From positions 62,001 through 126,000 of the forward strand of contig JBNKDG010000008.1 in NCBI GenBank assembly GCA_050288165.1: 64,000 bases of DNA, written 5' to 3'. This DNA comes from JAPHTQ01 sp050288165 (GTDB lineage: Bacteria > Pseudomonadota > Gammaproteobacteria > Thiohalomonadales > Thiohalomonadaceae). Position 1 is the stretch's first letter. Each line of letters begins with the position of its first letter. Made by a program: the position numbers and the translations under genes. Below are positions 1 to 8,504 of this stretch, piece after piece. The notes under the pieces were generated by a model. That model was not told the DNA's origin. It did not search any database and saw only the letters and a list, made by a program, of their open reading frames with translations.

Positions 1-1
1 C

Positions 2-493
2 AGCAACTGCCACGGCATCGACGGCAATAGCGTGCAGGGTGATATTCCGAATCTGGCGGGACAGAACCCGGCCTACATCATCGAGCAGTTCGACAAATTC
101 TTCACCGGTGAGCGCAAGAACTTTGTGATGCAAACCCTGGCAGGGGTTTTCACCTTCAAGGACAAAGTGAATCTGGCAATCTACTACACTTCGCAGAAAG
201 TGAAACCGCAAGGATTTGATGTAACCAGTGCATCCAGGGGACAGAAAATCTACCGCAGCGTCTGTTTCCGCTGTCATGGCGATGATGGTAAGGGTGAGGA
301 AGGTTATGCGCGTCTGGCCGGGCAGAAAATTGACTACGTGAAGATGACCTTGAAGCGTTTCCGTGCCAATGCGACCAAGAGCGTAGATGAGTTAGATGTA
401 AAACGTAGGAATGTCAATATGGAGCAGGTGACGGTTTTCCTTACCGATGAAGATATTGACGGACTGGCGAATTACATTGCCAGCATGAAGTAA
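2..493 (+). CDS. Di-heme cytochrome c, 5' partial
   Basis: The gene enters from the left edge, so its true start is outside the window. The open frame from base 2 reads S-N-C-H-G, the end of a first CXXCH haem motif whose first Cys lies outside. A second complete motif, CFRCHGDDGKG, follows about 80 residues later. Two domains of about 85 residues, each with a haem near its start, fit the cytochrome c4/c553-like di-haem family, which are periplasmic electron carriers to terminal oxidases. The GTG at 32 is internal to the haem motif region and is not a credible start. It ends 5 bp before the convergent rsmE gene. Exact subfamily is not certain. Confidence 0.85.
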   Translation, partial: SNCHGIDGNSVQGDIPNLAGQNPAYIIEQFDKFFTGERKNFVMQTLAGVFTFKDKVNLAIYYTSQKVKPQGFDVTSASRGQKIYRSVCFRCHGDDGKGEEGYARLAGQKIDYVKMTLKRFRANATKSVDELDVKRRNVNMEQVTVFLTDEDIDGLANYIASMK

Positions 494-498
494 AACGC

Positions 499-1227
499 TT
501 AGCGAAGATCGCCAAAGTGGGACTGTAGCGCTGCCAGTGCGGTAAGCGCTGCAGTCTCGGTACGTAACACTCGAGGACCCAACCTGAGTCCCTGATATCC
601 TGCTTCCAGTGCACGTTCCCTTTCCTGTTCTGATAGCCCACCTTCCGGTCCAATCAACAGAGTGATCGCACCGTTTACCTGTAAAGAATCTATGCTGGTG
701 TTCGCTCGATGATCGAGCAGCAGGCCGGTTCCATTTAATTCGTTTTGTAACCAGCTATCAAAGGTCTGTTGCGGTAACAGTTCGGGCAGGGTATTGCGGC
801 CGCACTGTTCACAGGCACTGATGATCACACCACGCCAGTGAGCCTGCTTTTTTTCCTGTCTGTCACCCTTCAGGTTGACTACCGAACGCTCGGTATCAAG
901 GGGTACAATCTGGCTAACACCCAATTCTACCGCCTTCTGAATGGTGTAATCCATGCGTTCGCCCTTGGAGATACCCTGTGCGAGGGTAACTTGTAGCGGT
1001 GATTCCACCTCAACGTTTCGTTGTGCACCCAGCTCGACCTCAACCAGCCGCTTTCCCAGTTCAACAATCGTCGCGGGATATTCACCACCATGACCGTCGA
1101 ACAGAGTGAGCTCTGCTCCGGGATTGAGGCGCAATACTCGGGCGACGTGCCGCGCCGCGTTGTCATCCAGCGCTACCCTGTGTTGCTCAGCCAGCGCTTG
1201 CGGGTGAAAAATCCGCGGGATGCGCAT
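499..1227 (-). CDS. rsmE: 16S rRNA m3U1498 methyltransferase RsmE
   Basis: RsmE methylates N3 of U1498 in 16S rRNA using SAM. The 242-residue length is normal for the family. It has the N-terminal PUA-like part (MRIPRIFHPQAL, HVARVLRLNPG) and the C-terminal SPOUT knot with the motifs LLIGPEGGLSEQE and LRLGPRVLRTETA, which form the SAM pocket. It lies 6 bp downstream of metF on the same strand and is probably cotranscribed with the methyl-cycle cluster, so its SAM supply and its gene neighbours match. The start is an ATG at 1227. Confidence 0.95.
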   Translation of the reverse strand: MRIPRIFHPQALAEQHRVALDDNAARHVARVLRLNPGAELTLFDGHGGEYPATIVELGKRLVEVELGAQRNVEVESPLQVTLAQGISKGERMDYTIQKAVELGVSQIVPLDTERSVVNLKGDRQEKKQAHWRGVIISACEQCGRNTLPELLPQQTFDSWLQNELNGTGLLLDHRANTSIDSLQVNGAITLLIGPEGGLSEQERERALEAGYQGLRLGPRVLRTETAALTALAALQSHFGDLR

Positions 1228-1233
1228 AGGGTG

Positions 1234-2088
1234 TTATGCGCCTTTTAGACCCAGGTTGGTCCAGATAATGCGGGTCGGTTCAACCTGGTTCATGGTGTAG
1301 AAATGCAGTCCAGGTGCACCAGCCTCAAGTAGGCGACGACAGAGTTCCGTGGTTACTTCAAGGCCGAAGGCTTTGAGCGAGCGCATGTCTTCACCATAGG
1401 CTTCCAGTCGCAATTTCAACCAACGCGGAATATCAGCACCGCACATGGAAGAGAAACGCGCCAGCTGTTTGATATTGGTGATCGGCATGATGCCGGGCAC
1501 GATAGGAACTTCCACGTTACGCTTCTCGCACTCTTCGACGAAACGCAGATAGGCGTCCAGATTGTAGAAGTACTGGGTGATAGCGCTGTTGGCACCGGCA
1601 CCGACCTTGTTGGCAAAGTTGTCCAGATCCTTTTCAGCACTCTCTGCCTGAGGGTGAAACTCCGGATAGGCAGCGACTTCAATATGGAAATGGTCACCGG
1701 TTTCACTACGAATAAATTCGACCAGTTCATTAGCGTAGTGAAAATCGCCAGCTTCACGCATACCGGAAGGCATATCGCCACGCAGGGCGACGATACGTTT
1801 CACACCCATGTCGATGTATTGCCGTAGCAGCGAACGAATACTTGCCTCGGTCGTGCCAATGCAGGAGAGGTGCGGTGCGGCGTCGAGTCCGGCGGCGAGC
1901 ATATCGCGGATCGTCTCTACCGTGCCTTCCTGGGTGGAGCCACCAGCACCGAAAGTCACCGATACATATTTCGGTCCCAGCTTGGCCAGTTCGTCGCGGG
2001 TTGCACGTAATTTTTCCACGCCTTCTTCGGACTTGGGCGGAAAAAACTCAAAGCTGAATTGTTGAGGAAACTTTTTTTGAGATTCCAT
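1234..2088 (-). CDS. metF: 5,10-methylenetetrahydrofolate reductase
   Basis: MetF reduces 5,10-methylene-THF to 5-methyl-THF with FAD, giving the methyl donor for methionine synthase. Recognisable family sequence includes FSFEFFPPKSEEG near the start, VSVTFGAGGSTQEGT (residues about 45-60), VALRGDMPSG and GIMPITN. I place the start at the ATG at 2088 (MESQKKFPQQ) because the longer frame to 2124 only reads into the AT-rich repeat upstream. The product is 284 residues, close to the usual 290. It is downstream of ahcY, separated by an iterated-word inverted repeat, and completes a SAM-recycling cluster. Confidence 0.95.
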   Translation of the reverse strand: MESQKKFPQQFSFEFFPPKSEEGVEKLRATRDELAKLGPKYVSVTFGAGGSTQEGTVETIRDMLAAGLDAAPHLSCIGTTEASIRSLLRQYIDMGVKRIVALRGDMPSGMREAGDFHYANELVEFIRSETGDHFHIEVAAYPEFHPQAESAEKDLDNFANKVGAGANSAITQYFYNLDAYLRFVEECEKRNVEVPIVPGIMPITNIKQLARFSSMCGADIPRWLKLRLEAYGEDMRSLKAFGLEVTTELCRRLLEAGAPGLHFYTMNQVEPTRIIWTNLGLKGA

Positions 2089-2096
2089 AGCTAAAT

Positions 2097-2172
2097 CAGG
2101 CAAAAGGTCAAAGGTAAAAGGCACAGGAATTTATCCCGACCTTTCACCTTTTCCCCTTTGTCCTTCACCTCC
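2097..2172. repeat. Heptad inverted-repeat element, copy A1
   Basis: This fills the metF-ahcY gap. The left half repeats AGG every 7 bp (aggcaaa, aggtcaa, aggtaaa, aggcac, agg). The right half has CCT at 6-8 bp spacing, so the arms can fold on each other. The same architecture recurs at 9516-9621 and 47288-47346 with different filler bases. It overlaps no gene. It could also act as the transcript end of ahcY, but no T-run follows it. Confidence 0.7.
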
Positions 2173-2174
2173 CG

Positions 2175-3584
2175 TTAGTAGCGGTAGTGGTCCGGTTTGT
2201 AGGGACCATCCACCGGTACGTCGATGTAGTCAGCCTGGTTTTGGGTCAGTCTGGTCAGGTTGGCGCCAATCTTCTGCAGGTGCAGGCGGGCAACCTTCTC
2301 ATCAAGGAACTTGGGCAGGACATAGACCTTATTCTCGTACTGCTCACCCTTGGTGAAGAACTCGAGCTGTGCCAGTACCTGATTGGTGAATGAGGCGGAC
2401 ATGACGAAGCTGGGGTGGCCGGTAGCGCAGCCCAGGTTGACCAGACGACCTTCGGCGAGGACGATGATCTTCTTACCGTCAGGGAAGATCACATGATCCA
2501 CCTGCGGTTTGATGTTCTCCCAGGTGTACTTGCGCAGAGAGGCGATGTTGATCTCCGAGTCGAAGTGACCGATGTTGCAGACGATCGCCTCGTCCTTCAT
2601 CGCCACCATGTGATCGTGATCGATAACGTTAACATTGCCGGTAGTGGTAACGAAAATGTCGCCGTACTTGCAGGCATCGTCCATGGTGACTACGCGATAG
2701 CCTTCCATCGCCGCCTGCAGCGCACAGATGGGATCGATCTCGGTGATCATTACTGTGGCACCCATGCCGCGGAAAGCCTGCGCGCAACCCTTGCCGACAT
2801 CACCGTAACCGAGTACCACGGCGATCTTGCCTGCAACCATGACGTCGGTGGCGCGCTTGATGCCGTCGAGCAGTGATTCGCGGCAGCCATAGAGGTTGTC
2901 GAACTTGGATTTGGTGACCGAGTCGTTGACGTTCATCGCCGGGAACAGCAGCGAACCCTCTTTCTCCATGTGGTAGAGGCGATGCACGCCGGTGGTGGTC
3001 TCTTCGGTTACACCACGGACGTTCTTGGCCATCTCGGTCCACATACCCGGATTTTTCTCCAGGTTGCGCTTGAGTACGTCAAGAATGGCAACCCACTCTT
3101 CGTTGTCGCCTTCTTTGGCCTGCGGTACGGCACCAGCCTTCTCGAACTCGACACCTTTGTGCAGCAACAGAGTAGCGTCACCGCCGTCGTCGAGGATCAT
3201 ATTGGGACCCTTGCCATCCGGCCAGGTGAAGGCCTGCTCGGTGCACCACCAGTACTCTTCGATGGTCTCGCCTTTCCAGGCGTAGACCGGGATGCCTTCA
3301 GCAGCGATGGCGGCGGCGGCATGATCCTGGGTGGAGAAGATGTTGCAGGATACCCAGCGTACCTCGGCACCGAGGTGAACCAGGGTTTCAATCAAAACCG
3401 CGGTCTGGATGGTCATATGCAGGGAGCCCATGATGCGGGCGCCCTTGAGCGGTTTGCTTGCGCCGAACTCCTCGCGCAGGGCCATCAGGCCCGGCATTTC
3501 GGTTTCGGCAATAGCGATCTCCTTACGGCCCCAATCGGCCAGGGAGATATCGGCGACTTTAAAGTCTTTGAACGCAGCGTCCAT
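2175..3584 (-). CDS. ahcY: S-adenosylhomocysteine hydrolase
   Basis: AhcY reversibly splits S-adenosylhomocysteine into adenosine and homocysteine, relieving product inhibition of methyltransferases. The 469-residue protein is the usual length. Visible landmarks are the substrate region GSLHMTIQTAVLIETL, the catalytic NDSVTKSKFDNLYG, the NAD-binding VLGYGDVGKG (Rossmann glycines), and the C-terminal DGPYKPDHYRY typical of the family. It starts 20 bp after a SAH riboswitch on the same strand and is followed by metF. The gene is thus predicted to rise when its own substrate accumulates. Confidence 0.97.
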   Translation of the reverse strand: MDAAFKDFKVADISLADWGRKEIAIAETEMPGLMALREEFGASKPLKGARIMGSLHMTIQTAVLIETLVHLGAEVRWVSCNIFSTQDHAAAAIAAEGIPVYAWKGETIEEYWWCTEQAFTWPDGKGPNMILDDGGDATLLLHKGVEFEKAGAVPQAKEGDNEEWVAILDVLKRNLEKNPGMWTEMAKNVRGVTEETTTGVHRLYHMEKEGSLLFPAMNVNDSVTKSKFDNLYGCRESLLDGIKRATDVMVAGKIAVVLGYGDVGKGCAQAFRGMGATVMITEIDPICALQAAMEGYRVVTMDDACKYGDIFVTTTGNVNVIDHDHMVAMKDEAIVCNIGHFDSEINIASLRKYTWENIKPQVDHVIFPDGKKIIVLAEGRLVNLGCATGHPSFVMSASFTNQVLAQLEFFTKGEQYENKVYVLPKFLDEKVARLHLQKIGANLTRLTQNQADYIDVPVDGPYKPDHYRY

Positions 3585-3604
3585 TTCTCTCTCCTAGTTT
3601 TTTT

Positions 3605-3672
3605 GGGAGCGTCGTTGATCGATACACCTTTCCCGAGCCTGGCAGGAGAACCCTGTCGCAACGCTCCTCGAG
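3605..3672 (-). promoter_or_regulatory. SAH riboswitch in the ahcY leader
   Basis: Read on the minus strand, the leader contains CGAGGAGCGTTGCGAC, then GCCAGGCTCGG, then CAACGACGCTCCC. These match the conserved pieces of the S-adenosylhomocysteine riboswitch: the GAGGAGCG strand pairs with CGCTCC to close the aptamer, and CAGGCTCGG forms the internal helix and pseudoknot region. The 3' strand ends about 10 bp before the ahcY ribosome-binding sequence AGGAGAG, so ligand binding could expose or stabilise the initiation region. SAH riboswitches are known upstream of ahcY in proteobacteria, which fits the position. Confidence 0.92.
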
Positions 3673-3678
3673 AAGGTG

Positions 3679-3700
3679 GCCGCCCGGCAGCGCGGGCGGC
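3679..3700 (-). terminator. GC-rich hairpin after metK
   Basis: A perfect 8-bp stem (GCCGCCCG with CGGGCGGC, 6-base loop) begins 13 bp after the metK stop and lies just upstream of the riboswitch. There is no U-run, so it may be a weak terminator, a processing or stability hairpin, or part of the riboswitch expression platform's 5' boundary. Confidence 0.45.
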
Positions 3701-3712
3701 GGGGAAGGGGTA

Positions 3713-4873
3713 TTACAGTTTAGCTTCTTTGCGCAACATCTCAGCCTTATCGGTACGTTCCCACGGCAGGTCCAGATCGTCACGACCGAAGTGGCCGTAT
3801 GATGCGGTGGCGCGATAGATCGGCTTGAGCAGATCCAGCATGGTGGTAATGCCGTAAGGGCGCAGGTCGAAATGAGCGCGCACCAACTCGATAATGCTCT
3901 CTTCGGCGATGTTGGCAGTGCCAAAGGTGTTGATGCTGATCGAGGTCGGCTCGGCAACGCCGATGGCGTAGGAGACCTGGATCTCGCAACGCTCTGCCAG
4001 CCCGGCGGCGACGATGTTCTTTGCTACGTAACGACCGGCGTATGCAGCGGAGCGGTCTACCTTGGACGGGTCCTTGCCGGAGAAGGCACCACCGCCATGA
4101 CGAGCCATGCCGCCATAGGTATCAACGATGATCTTGCGTCCGGTCAGACCGGCGTCACCAACCGGGCCACCGATGATGAACTGCCCGGTGGGGTTGATGT
4201 GAAACTGGGTGTTGCCGTCGATCCACTCTTCTGGCAGTACCGGCTTGATGATCAGGTCCATCACCGCATCACGCAGTTTATCCTGGCTGATCTCCGGTGA
4301 GTGCTGGGTGGAGAGGACTACCGCGTCGATGCCCACGGGTTTGTGGCCGTTGTAGCGGAAAGTAACCTGGCTCTTGGCGTCGGGGCGTAACCACGGCAGT
4401 TCACCACTTTTGCGCACTTCAGCCTGGCGGCGGACCAGTCGGTGGGCATAGGTAATCGGCGCGGGCATCAGCACATCGGTTTCGTTGCTGGCATAGCCGA
4501 ACATCAGGCCCTGGTCACCGGCGCCCTGATTCTCTTTCTCTGCACGGTCAACACCCATGGCGATGTCTGGTGACTGTTTGCCCAGCGCATTTAGCACGGC
4601 GCAGGTGGAGCCGTCGAAGCCCATCTCGGAGGTGTTGTAACCGATGTCGTTGACCACTTCACGCACGATCGCCTCGTAGTCGATCTCCGCATGGGTGGTG
4701 ATCTCACCGGCCAGTACTACCATGCCGGTTTTGGTCAGAGTTTCACAGGCCACGCGGGCCTCACTGTCCTGGGCCAGGATGGCATCAAGGATGGCGTCCG
4801 AAACCTGATCGGCCATTTTGTCCGGGTGGCCTTCGGAAACGGATTCGGAAGTAAAAAGATGTTTGTGCGACAT
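3713..4873 (-). CDS. metK: S-adenosylmethionine synthetase
   Basis: MetK makes SAM from methionine and ATP. The start at 4873 (MSHKHLFTSESVSEGHPDK) is chosen because it carries the conserved HPDK active-site segment at the correct distance and is preceded by AAGAGG; the longer frame to 4930 adds 19 residues not typical of the family. Other signatures are GAGDQGLMFGYA (residues about 116-127) and GGGAFSGKDPSKVDRS, the phosphate-binding loop. The 386-residue length is standard. With ahcY and metF it supplies the activated-methyl cycle. No SAM riboswitch was recognised in its own leader. Confidence 0.97.
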   Translation of the reverse strand: MSHKHLFTSESVSEGHPDKMADQVSDAILDAILAQDSEARVACETLTKTGMVVLAGEITTHAEIDYEAIVREVVNDIGYNTSEMGFDGSTCAVLNALGKQSPDIAMGVDRAEKENQGAGDQGLMFGYASNETDVLMPAPITYAHRLVRRQAEVRKSGELPWLRPDAKSQVTFRYNGHKPVGIDAVVLSTQHSPEISQDKLRDAVMDLIIKPVLPEEWIDGNTQFHINPTGQFIIGGPVGDAGLTGRKIIVDTYGGMARHGGGAFSGKDPSKVDRSAAYAGRYVAKNIVAAGLAERCEIQVSYAIGVAEPTSISINTFGTANIAEESIIELVRAHFDLRPYGITTMLDLLKPIYRATASYGHFGRDDLDLPWERTDKAEMLRKEAKL

Positions 4874-4980
4874 GTGTTTCCCTCTTACGGCTGCGTTCAC
4901 TGCGCCAAGGTGTTTGTGTAAATCGGGCATTGTAGCGGCTCATGGAGGAAATTTCTCGAAAAAATGTACGCCCACAAAGA

Positions 4981-5017
4981 GACACCGCCGGGCCACGCTA
5001 GGTGATCCGGCGGTGTC
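4981..5017 (-). terminator. Strong hairpin between metK and the PhnD-like gene
   Basis: An 11-bp perfect inverted repeat (GACACCGCCGG with CCGGCGGTGTC) lies 28 bp beyond the stop of the 5046-5858 gene. Downstream on the minus strand there is only CTCTTT before mixed sequence, so it is a probable but imperfect intrinsic terminator for that gene. Confidence 0.55.
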
Positions 5018-5045
5018 TGGCGGTGAAGCCTTGAGGTTGGGGTAT

Positions 5046-5858
5046 CTAGTAGCCCCAGGTATTGGCCAGCAGATGCTCCTGACCGCGGTAGAGACGATTA
5101 TCAGCGGCCTCGAAGGCAGGCAGGTTGACCGCCTTGAGCATGGCCTTGCCCTGCTCGGTACGTGTGGCCTCGATCATCGCCTGACGGATCTTGGCCTGCA
5201 CTTCAGGGCGCATCGACGGGGCAACCGAGATAGCTGGCGCAGGTACCGGCTTGGTCGTGATCACAGGTACCAGTGCCGGATAGAGGCTCAACATGCGGGT
5301 GGGGATCATTGCCGCATCGGCCTTACCTGAGAGCACTTTGCGTGCCGCATCATCGGCATCTTCGGCCTGTACCAGCTCCGGCTGGCGCATCGGATTGGGG
5401 AATATCTCCTGCAGGCGTACCGCACCAAGGCCCGGTGAGGGGAGGGTGGCGATACGTTTGCCGATGAGCTCGTTGGCCTCGAGAATCATCAGGTCGGGGT
5501 TGGCCGCCAGAGTGTAACTAACGGTATCCGGCAGCTTGGCCACGACCTTGTAGCCGGTTTTGTCGTTGCGGTAGTCGGTGAAATGGGCCGCATCGAGGAC
5601 CAGATCCCATTTGCTGCGCTTCATGAGTTCCCAATAAACCAGGAAGTTGGGGGTAGTCACCAGTTTCACCTGCTCGCCGGTTACCTGGCGCAGGTAGTCC
5701 GCCAGTGGCTGGTAGGCCTGTCTGGTTTGCTGCTCAGGCATGATCGGCTGTACTGCCAGGACGATACCTGACGCGTAGGTGGCGGCGGGGCTTAGTAGAG
5801 CACTGATGAGTAGCAGGCGAACGAGTCGCCCGGTCAGCGTGGTGTGGTACATGGTCAT
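5046..5858 (-). CDS. PhnD-like periplasmic phosphate/phosphonate binding protein
   Basis: A 270-residue exported solute-binding protein. Residues 1-30 form a signal peptide (RLVRLLLISALLSPAATYASG). The body has the PhnD/SsuA-type pattern: QPIMPEQQTRQAYQPLADYL early, WDLVLDAAHFTDYR in the middle (the substrate-binding loop region), then ANELIGKRIATLPSPGLGAV and DDAARKVLSGKADAAMIPT. No permease or ATPase gene is adjacent, so it may serve an unlinked transporter or act as a sensor partner. The ligand cannot be read from sequence. It is divergent from tkt across a long leader. Confidence 0.75.
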   Translation of the reverse strand: MTMYHTTLTGRLVRLLLISALLSPAATYASGIVLAVQPIMPEQQTRQAYQPLADYLRQVTGEQVKLVTTPNFLVYWELMKRSKWDLVLDAAHFTDYRNDKTGYKVVAKLPDTVSYTLAANPDLMILEANELIGKRIATLPSPGLGAVRLQEIFPNPMRQPELVQAEDADDAARKVLSGKADAAMIPTRMLSLYPALVPVITTKPVPAPAISVAPSMRPEVQAKIRQAMIEATRTEQGKAMLKAVNLPAFEAADNRLYRGQEHLLANTWGY

Positions 5859-6456
5859 TTTCCTTATGTAGCCTGGGGGTGCTTTGCCATCGGGTATCTT
5901 CCCGATTTTGCTTGTTATGTTGTCTTTCTCTACGGCTAGTCCGGTTCCATTCAGAGATGTGCCCGGTATACCCCATAAGTAGTAGTCGACTATTCTGCTG
6001 CATTATGTGAACCAGTCCTAATAATTGTAAATCGGGGATTGGCGGCCTGAGGCCACTCTGGAGCCATTTTTGTCGCATTTACGACGGTTTTTCCCCCTTA
6101 TGGATTCTAGGTAACTAAGCATTTGATTTTATGTCGGTATTCAAGTTTTGATGGGGGCCGCCTATTGCTCCCGTGCCTGTAATGAGTGAAAATCCGCGGT
6201 TCTATGCCGTTCGGGACGCACTGTCGCCACGGTAAGAGGGTAAATAAGCAGGGCTCAAAGAAGCCCATGCAGTGGGATAAAACGTCGCTGGCTGCGTGCC
6301 GCGAAACAACGAATTTCAAGAATCAGGGAAGACGCAGTGTCGTCTTCAGGATAAGCAGGTGAGAGTTTCAGGCCGGTGGCGCGCTTGTCGCGGCGCTGTC
6401 GCAGGATTTTTAAAGAATAACCAAGCAACTATTAAACATTTCGTAAGGAGAATCAG
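5859..6456. other. 598-bp divergent intergenic region upstream of tkt
   Basis: I see no convincing gene here. It must hold the promoters of the PhnD-like gene (minus) and of the Calvin operon (plus). CTTATG words occur in it (for example 6097-6102), the half-site seen in the putative CbbR operators, but no paired 17-bp element was found. A small hairpin (GGGCT, 6-base loop, AGCCC) is near 6251-6266. The last 12 bases before tkt contain AAGGAGAA, a good ribosome-binding site. The short frames present have no recognisable protein character. Confidence 0.5.
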
Positions 6457-8433
6457 ATGCCAAGCCGTAGAGACTTAGCAAACGCCATCCGTGCCCTGAG
6501 CATGGACGCGGTGCAAAAGGCGAATTCCGGCCACCCGGGTGCACCGATGGGTATGGCCGACATCGCCGAGGTATTGTGGAACGGTCACATGAAACACAAT
6601 CCGGCCAATCCGAAGTGGTTCGACCGTGACCGTTTCATTCTTTCCAACGGTCACGGCTCCATGCTGATCTACTCCCTGCTGCACCTGACCGGCTACGATC
6701 TCGGCATCGAAGATCTGAAAAACTTCCGCCAACTGCACTCACGCACCCCGGGTCACCCGGAATACGGTTATGCACCGGGTATTGAGACCACCACCGGTCC
6801 GCTGGGTCAGGGCATCACTAATGGTGTCGGTATGGCTATCGCCGAGCGCACCCTTGCGGCTCAGTTCAACCGCGACGGTCACCACATCGTCGATCACAAC
6901 ACCTATGTCTTCCTCGGCGACGGCTGCATGATGGAAGGTGTCTCCCACGAATCGTGTGCTCTGGCCGGTACCCTCGGTCTGGGCAAGCTGATCGCCTTCT
7001 GGGATGACAACGGCATCTCCATCGATGGTCACGTCGAAAACTGGTTCAGCGACGATACCGCCAAGCGTTTCGAAGCCTATGGCTGGCACGTAGTGCGCGA
7101 CGTAGATGGTCACGACGCCGCGGCCATCGACAAGGCGATCCACGAAGCCAAATCTGTTAACAACAAGCCTTCACTGATCTGCTGCAAGACCGTGATCGGT
7201 TTCGGTTCACCGAACCTGTGCGGCAGCCACGACTGCCACGGCGCACCGCTGGGTGCCGATGAGATCCAGGCCACCCGTGAAAACCTGGGTTGGAACCACG
7301 CACCGTTCGAGATCCCCGCTGATATCTATGAAGGTTGGGATGCCAAGGCCAAAGGTGCCGCGGCTGAGAAGAGCTGGGGCGAGAAATTCGCTGCCTATCA
7401 AAAGGCCTTCCCTGAACTGGCGGCCGAGTTCGAGCGTCGCATGAAAGGCGAACTGCCGAAGAACTGGAAAGCTCATGCCGACAAGTTCGTCGCCGACATC
7501 AACGCCAAGGCTGAAAGCCCGGCGACCCGTAAGGCATCCCAGAACAGCATCAACGGTTACGCTGAAGTGCTGCCGGAATTCCTCGGCGGTTCTGCCGACC
7601 TGACCCCCTCCAACCTCACCAGCTGGAGCGGTTCCAAGTCGATCACCAACACCGTGGCCGACGGCAACTACATCTCTTATGGTGTACGTGAGTTTGGTAT
7701 GTCCGCGATTATGAACGGTATCGCTCTGCACGGCGGTTTCATTCCGTTCGGCGGCACCTTCCTGATGTTTATGGAATATGCACGTAACGCTCTGCGTATG
7801 GCAGCGCTGATGAAGCAGCGGTCCATCTTCGTTTATACCCACGACTCCATCGGTCTGGGTGAAGACGGTCCGACCCACCAGCCGGTGGAGCAGATTGCTT
7901 CCATGCGTCTGATCCCCAATATGTCGGTATGGCGTCCCTGCGACGCGGTTGAGACTGCGGTTGCATGGCGTTACGCCATCGAGCGTCAGGACGGTCCGAC
8001 CAGCATGTGCTTCTCGCGTCAGAACCTGCCGCACCAGGCTCGCAGCGCTGCGCAGATCGCCGATATCGCCAAGGGCGGATATGTGCTGAAGGATTGCGAC
8101 GGTACTCCGGACGCGATCATCATCGCTACCGGTTCCGAAGTGGCCCTGGCCACCGGTGCTGCCGAGGCACTGAGCGGCAAGAAGATCCGCGTGGTCTCCA
8201 TGCCTTCAGTTGATGTCTTTGAAGCCCAGGATGATGCCTATCGCGCTTCCGTACTGCCTGCCGGTGTTAAGGCGGTGGCGGTCGAGGCCGGTGTTACCGC
8301 GCTGTGGTACAAGTACGCCGACAAGGTGGTGGGTATCGATCGCTTCGGTGAATCCGCCCCGGCCGGTGAGTTGTTTAAAGAGTTCGGCTTCACCGTGGAC
8401 AACGTGGTTGCCGCGGTTAACAGCGTACTGTAA
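6457..8433 (+). CDS. tkt: Transketolase
   Basis: Thiamine-diphosphate enzyme that moves two-carbon units and regenerates pentose phosphates in the Calvin cycle. At 658 residues it is the usual size. Visible motifs include NSGHPGAPMGMADIAEVLW at the N-terminus, TTGPLGQGITNGVGMA, the ThDP/metal motif GDGCMMEG (residues about 153-160), the pyrimidine-domain VREFGMSAIMNGIALHGG, and HDSIGLGEDGPTHQPVEQ. The ATG at 6457 follows AAGGAGAA. It is the first gene of a five-gene Calvin/glycolysis operon (tkt-gap-pgk-pyk-fba), so the cbbT role is likely. Confidence 0.97.
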   Translation: MPSRRDLANAIRALSMDAVQKANSGHPGAPMGMADIAEVLWNGHMKHNPANPKWFDRDRFILSNGHGSMLIYSLLHLTGYDLGIEDLKNFRQLHSRTPGHPEYGYAPGIETTTGPLGQGITNGVGMAIAERTLAAQFNRDGHHIVDHNTYVFLGDGCMMEGVSHESCALAGTLGLGKLIAFWDDNGISIDGHVENWFSDDTAKRFEAYGWHVVRDVDGHDAAAIDKAIHEAKSVNNKPSLICCKTVIGFGSPNLCGSHDCHGAPLGADEIQATRENLGWNHAPFEIPADIYEGWDAKAKGAAAEKSWGEKFAAYQKAFPELAAEFERRMKGELPKNWKAHADKFVADINAKAESPATRKASQNSINGYAEVLPEFLGGSADLTPSNLTSWSGSKSITNTVADGNYISYGVREFGMSAIMNGIALHGGFIPFGGTFLMFMEYARNALRMAALMKQRSIFVYTHDSIGLGEDGPTHQPVEQIASMRLIPNMSVWRPCDAVETAVAWRYAIERQDGPTSMCFSRQNLPHQARSAAQIADIAKGGYVLKDCDGTPDAIIIATGSEVALATGAAEALSGKKIRVVSMPSVDVFEAQDDAYRASVLPAGVKAVAVEAGVTALWYKYADKVVGIDRFGESAPAGELFKEFGFTVDNVVAAVNSVL

Positions 8434-8446
8434 TTGACCCTTTGTT

Positions 8447-8468
8447 GCGGGACGGCTTGGCGTCCCGC
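8447..8468 (+). other. Intercistronic hairpin tkt-gap
   Basis: Perfect 8-bp stem GCGGGACG / CGTCCCGC with a 6-base loop, 13 bp after the tkt stop. No U-run follows, so it is more likely an mRNA-stabilising or processing structure than a terminator. Confidence 0.5.
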
Positions 8469-8504
8469 GCAACATTTTCTTGCAATGAAACTAGGAGAAA
8501 ATCC

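Noticed and set aside
5859..6456. Cobalamin or other riboswitch in the tkt leader
   Set aside because: A CGCACTGTCGCCACGG stretch loosely recalls a B12-box part, but the rest of the consensus is absent and tkt is not a B12-regulated gene.
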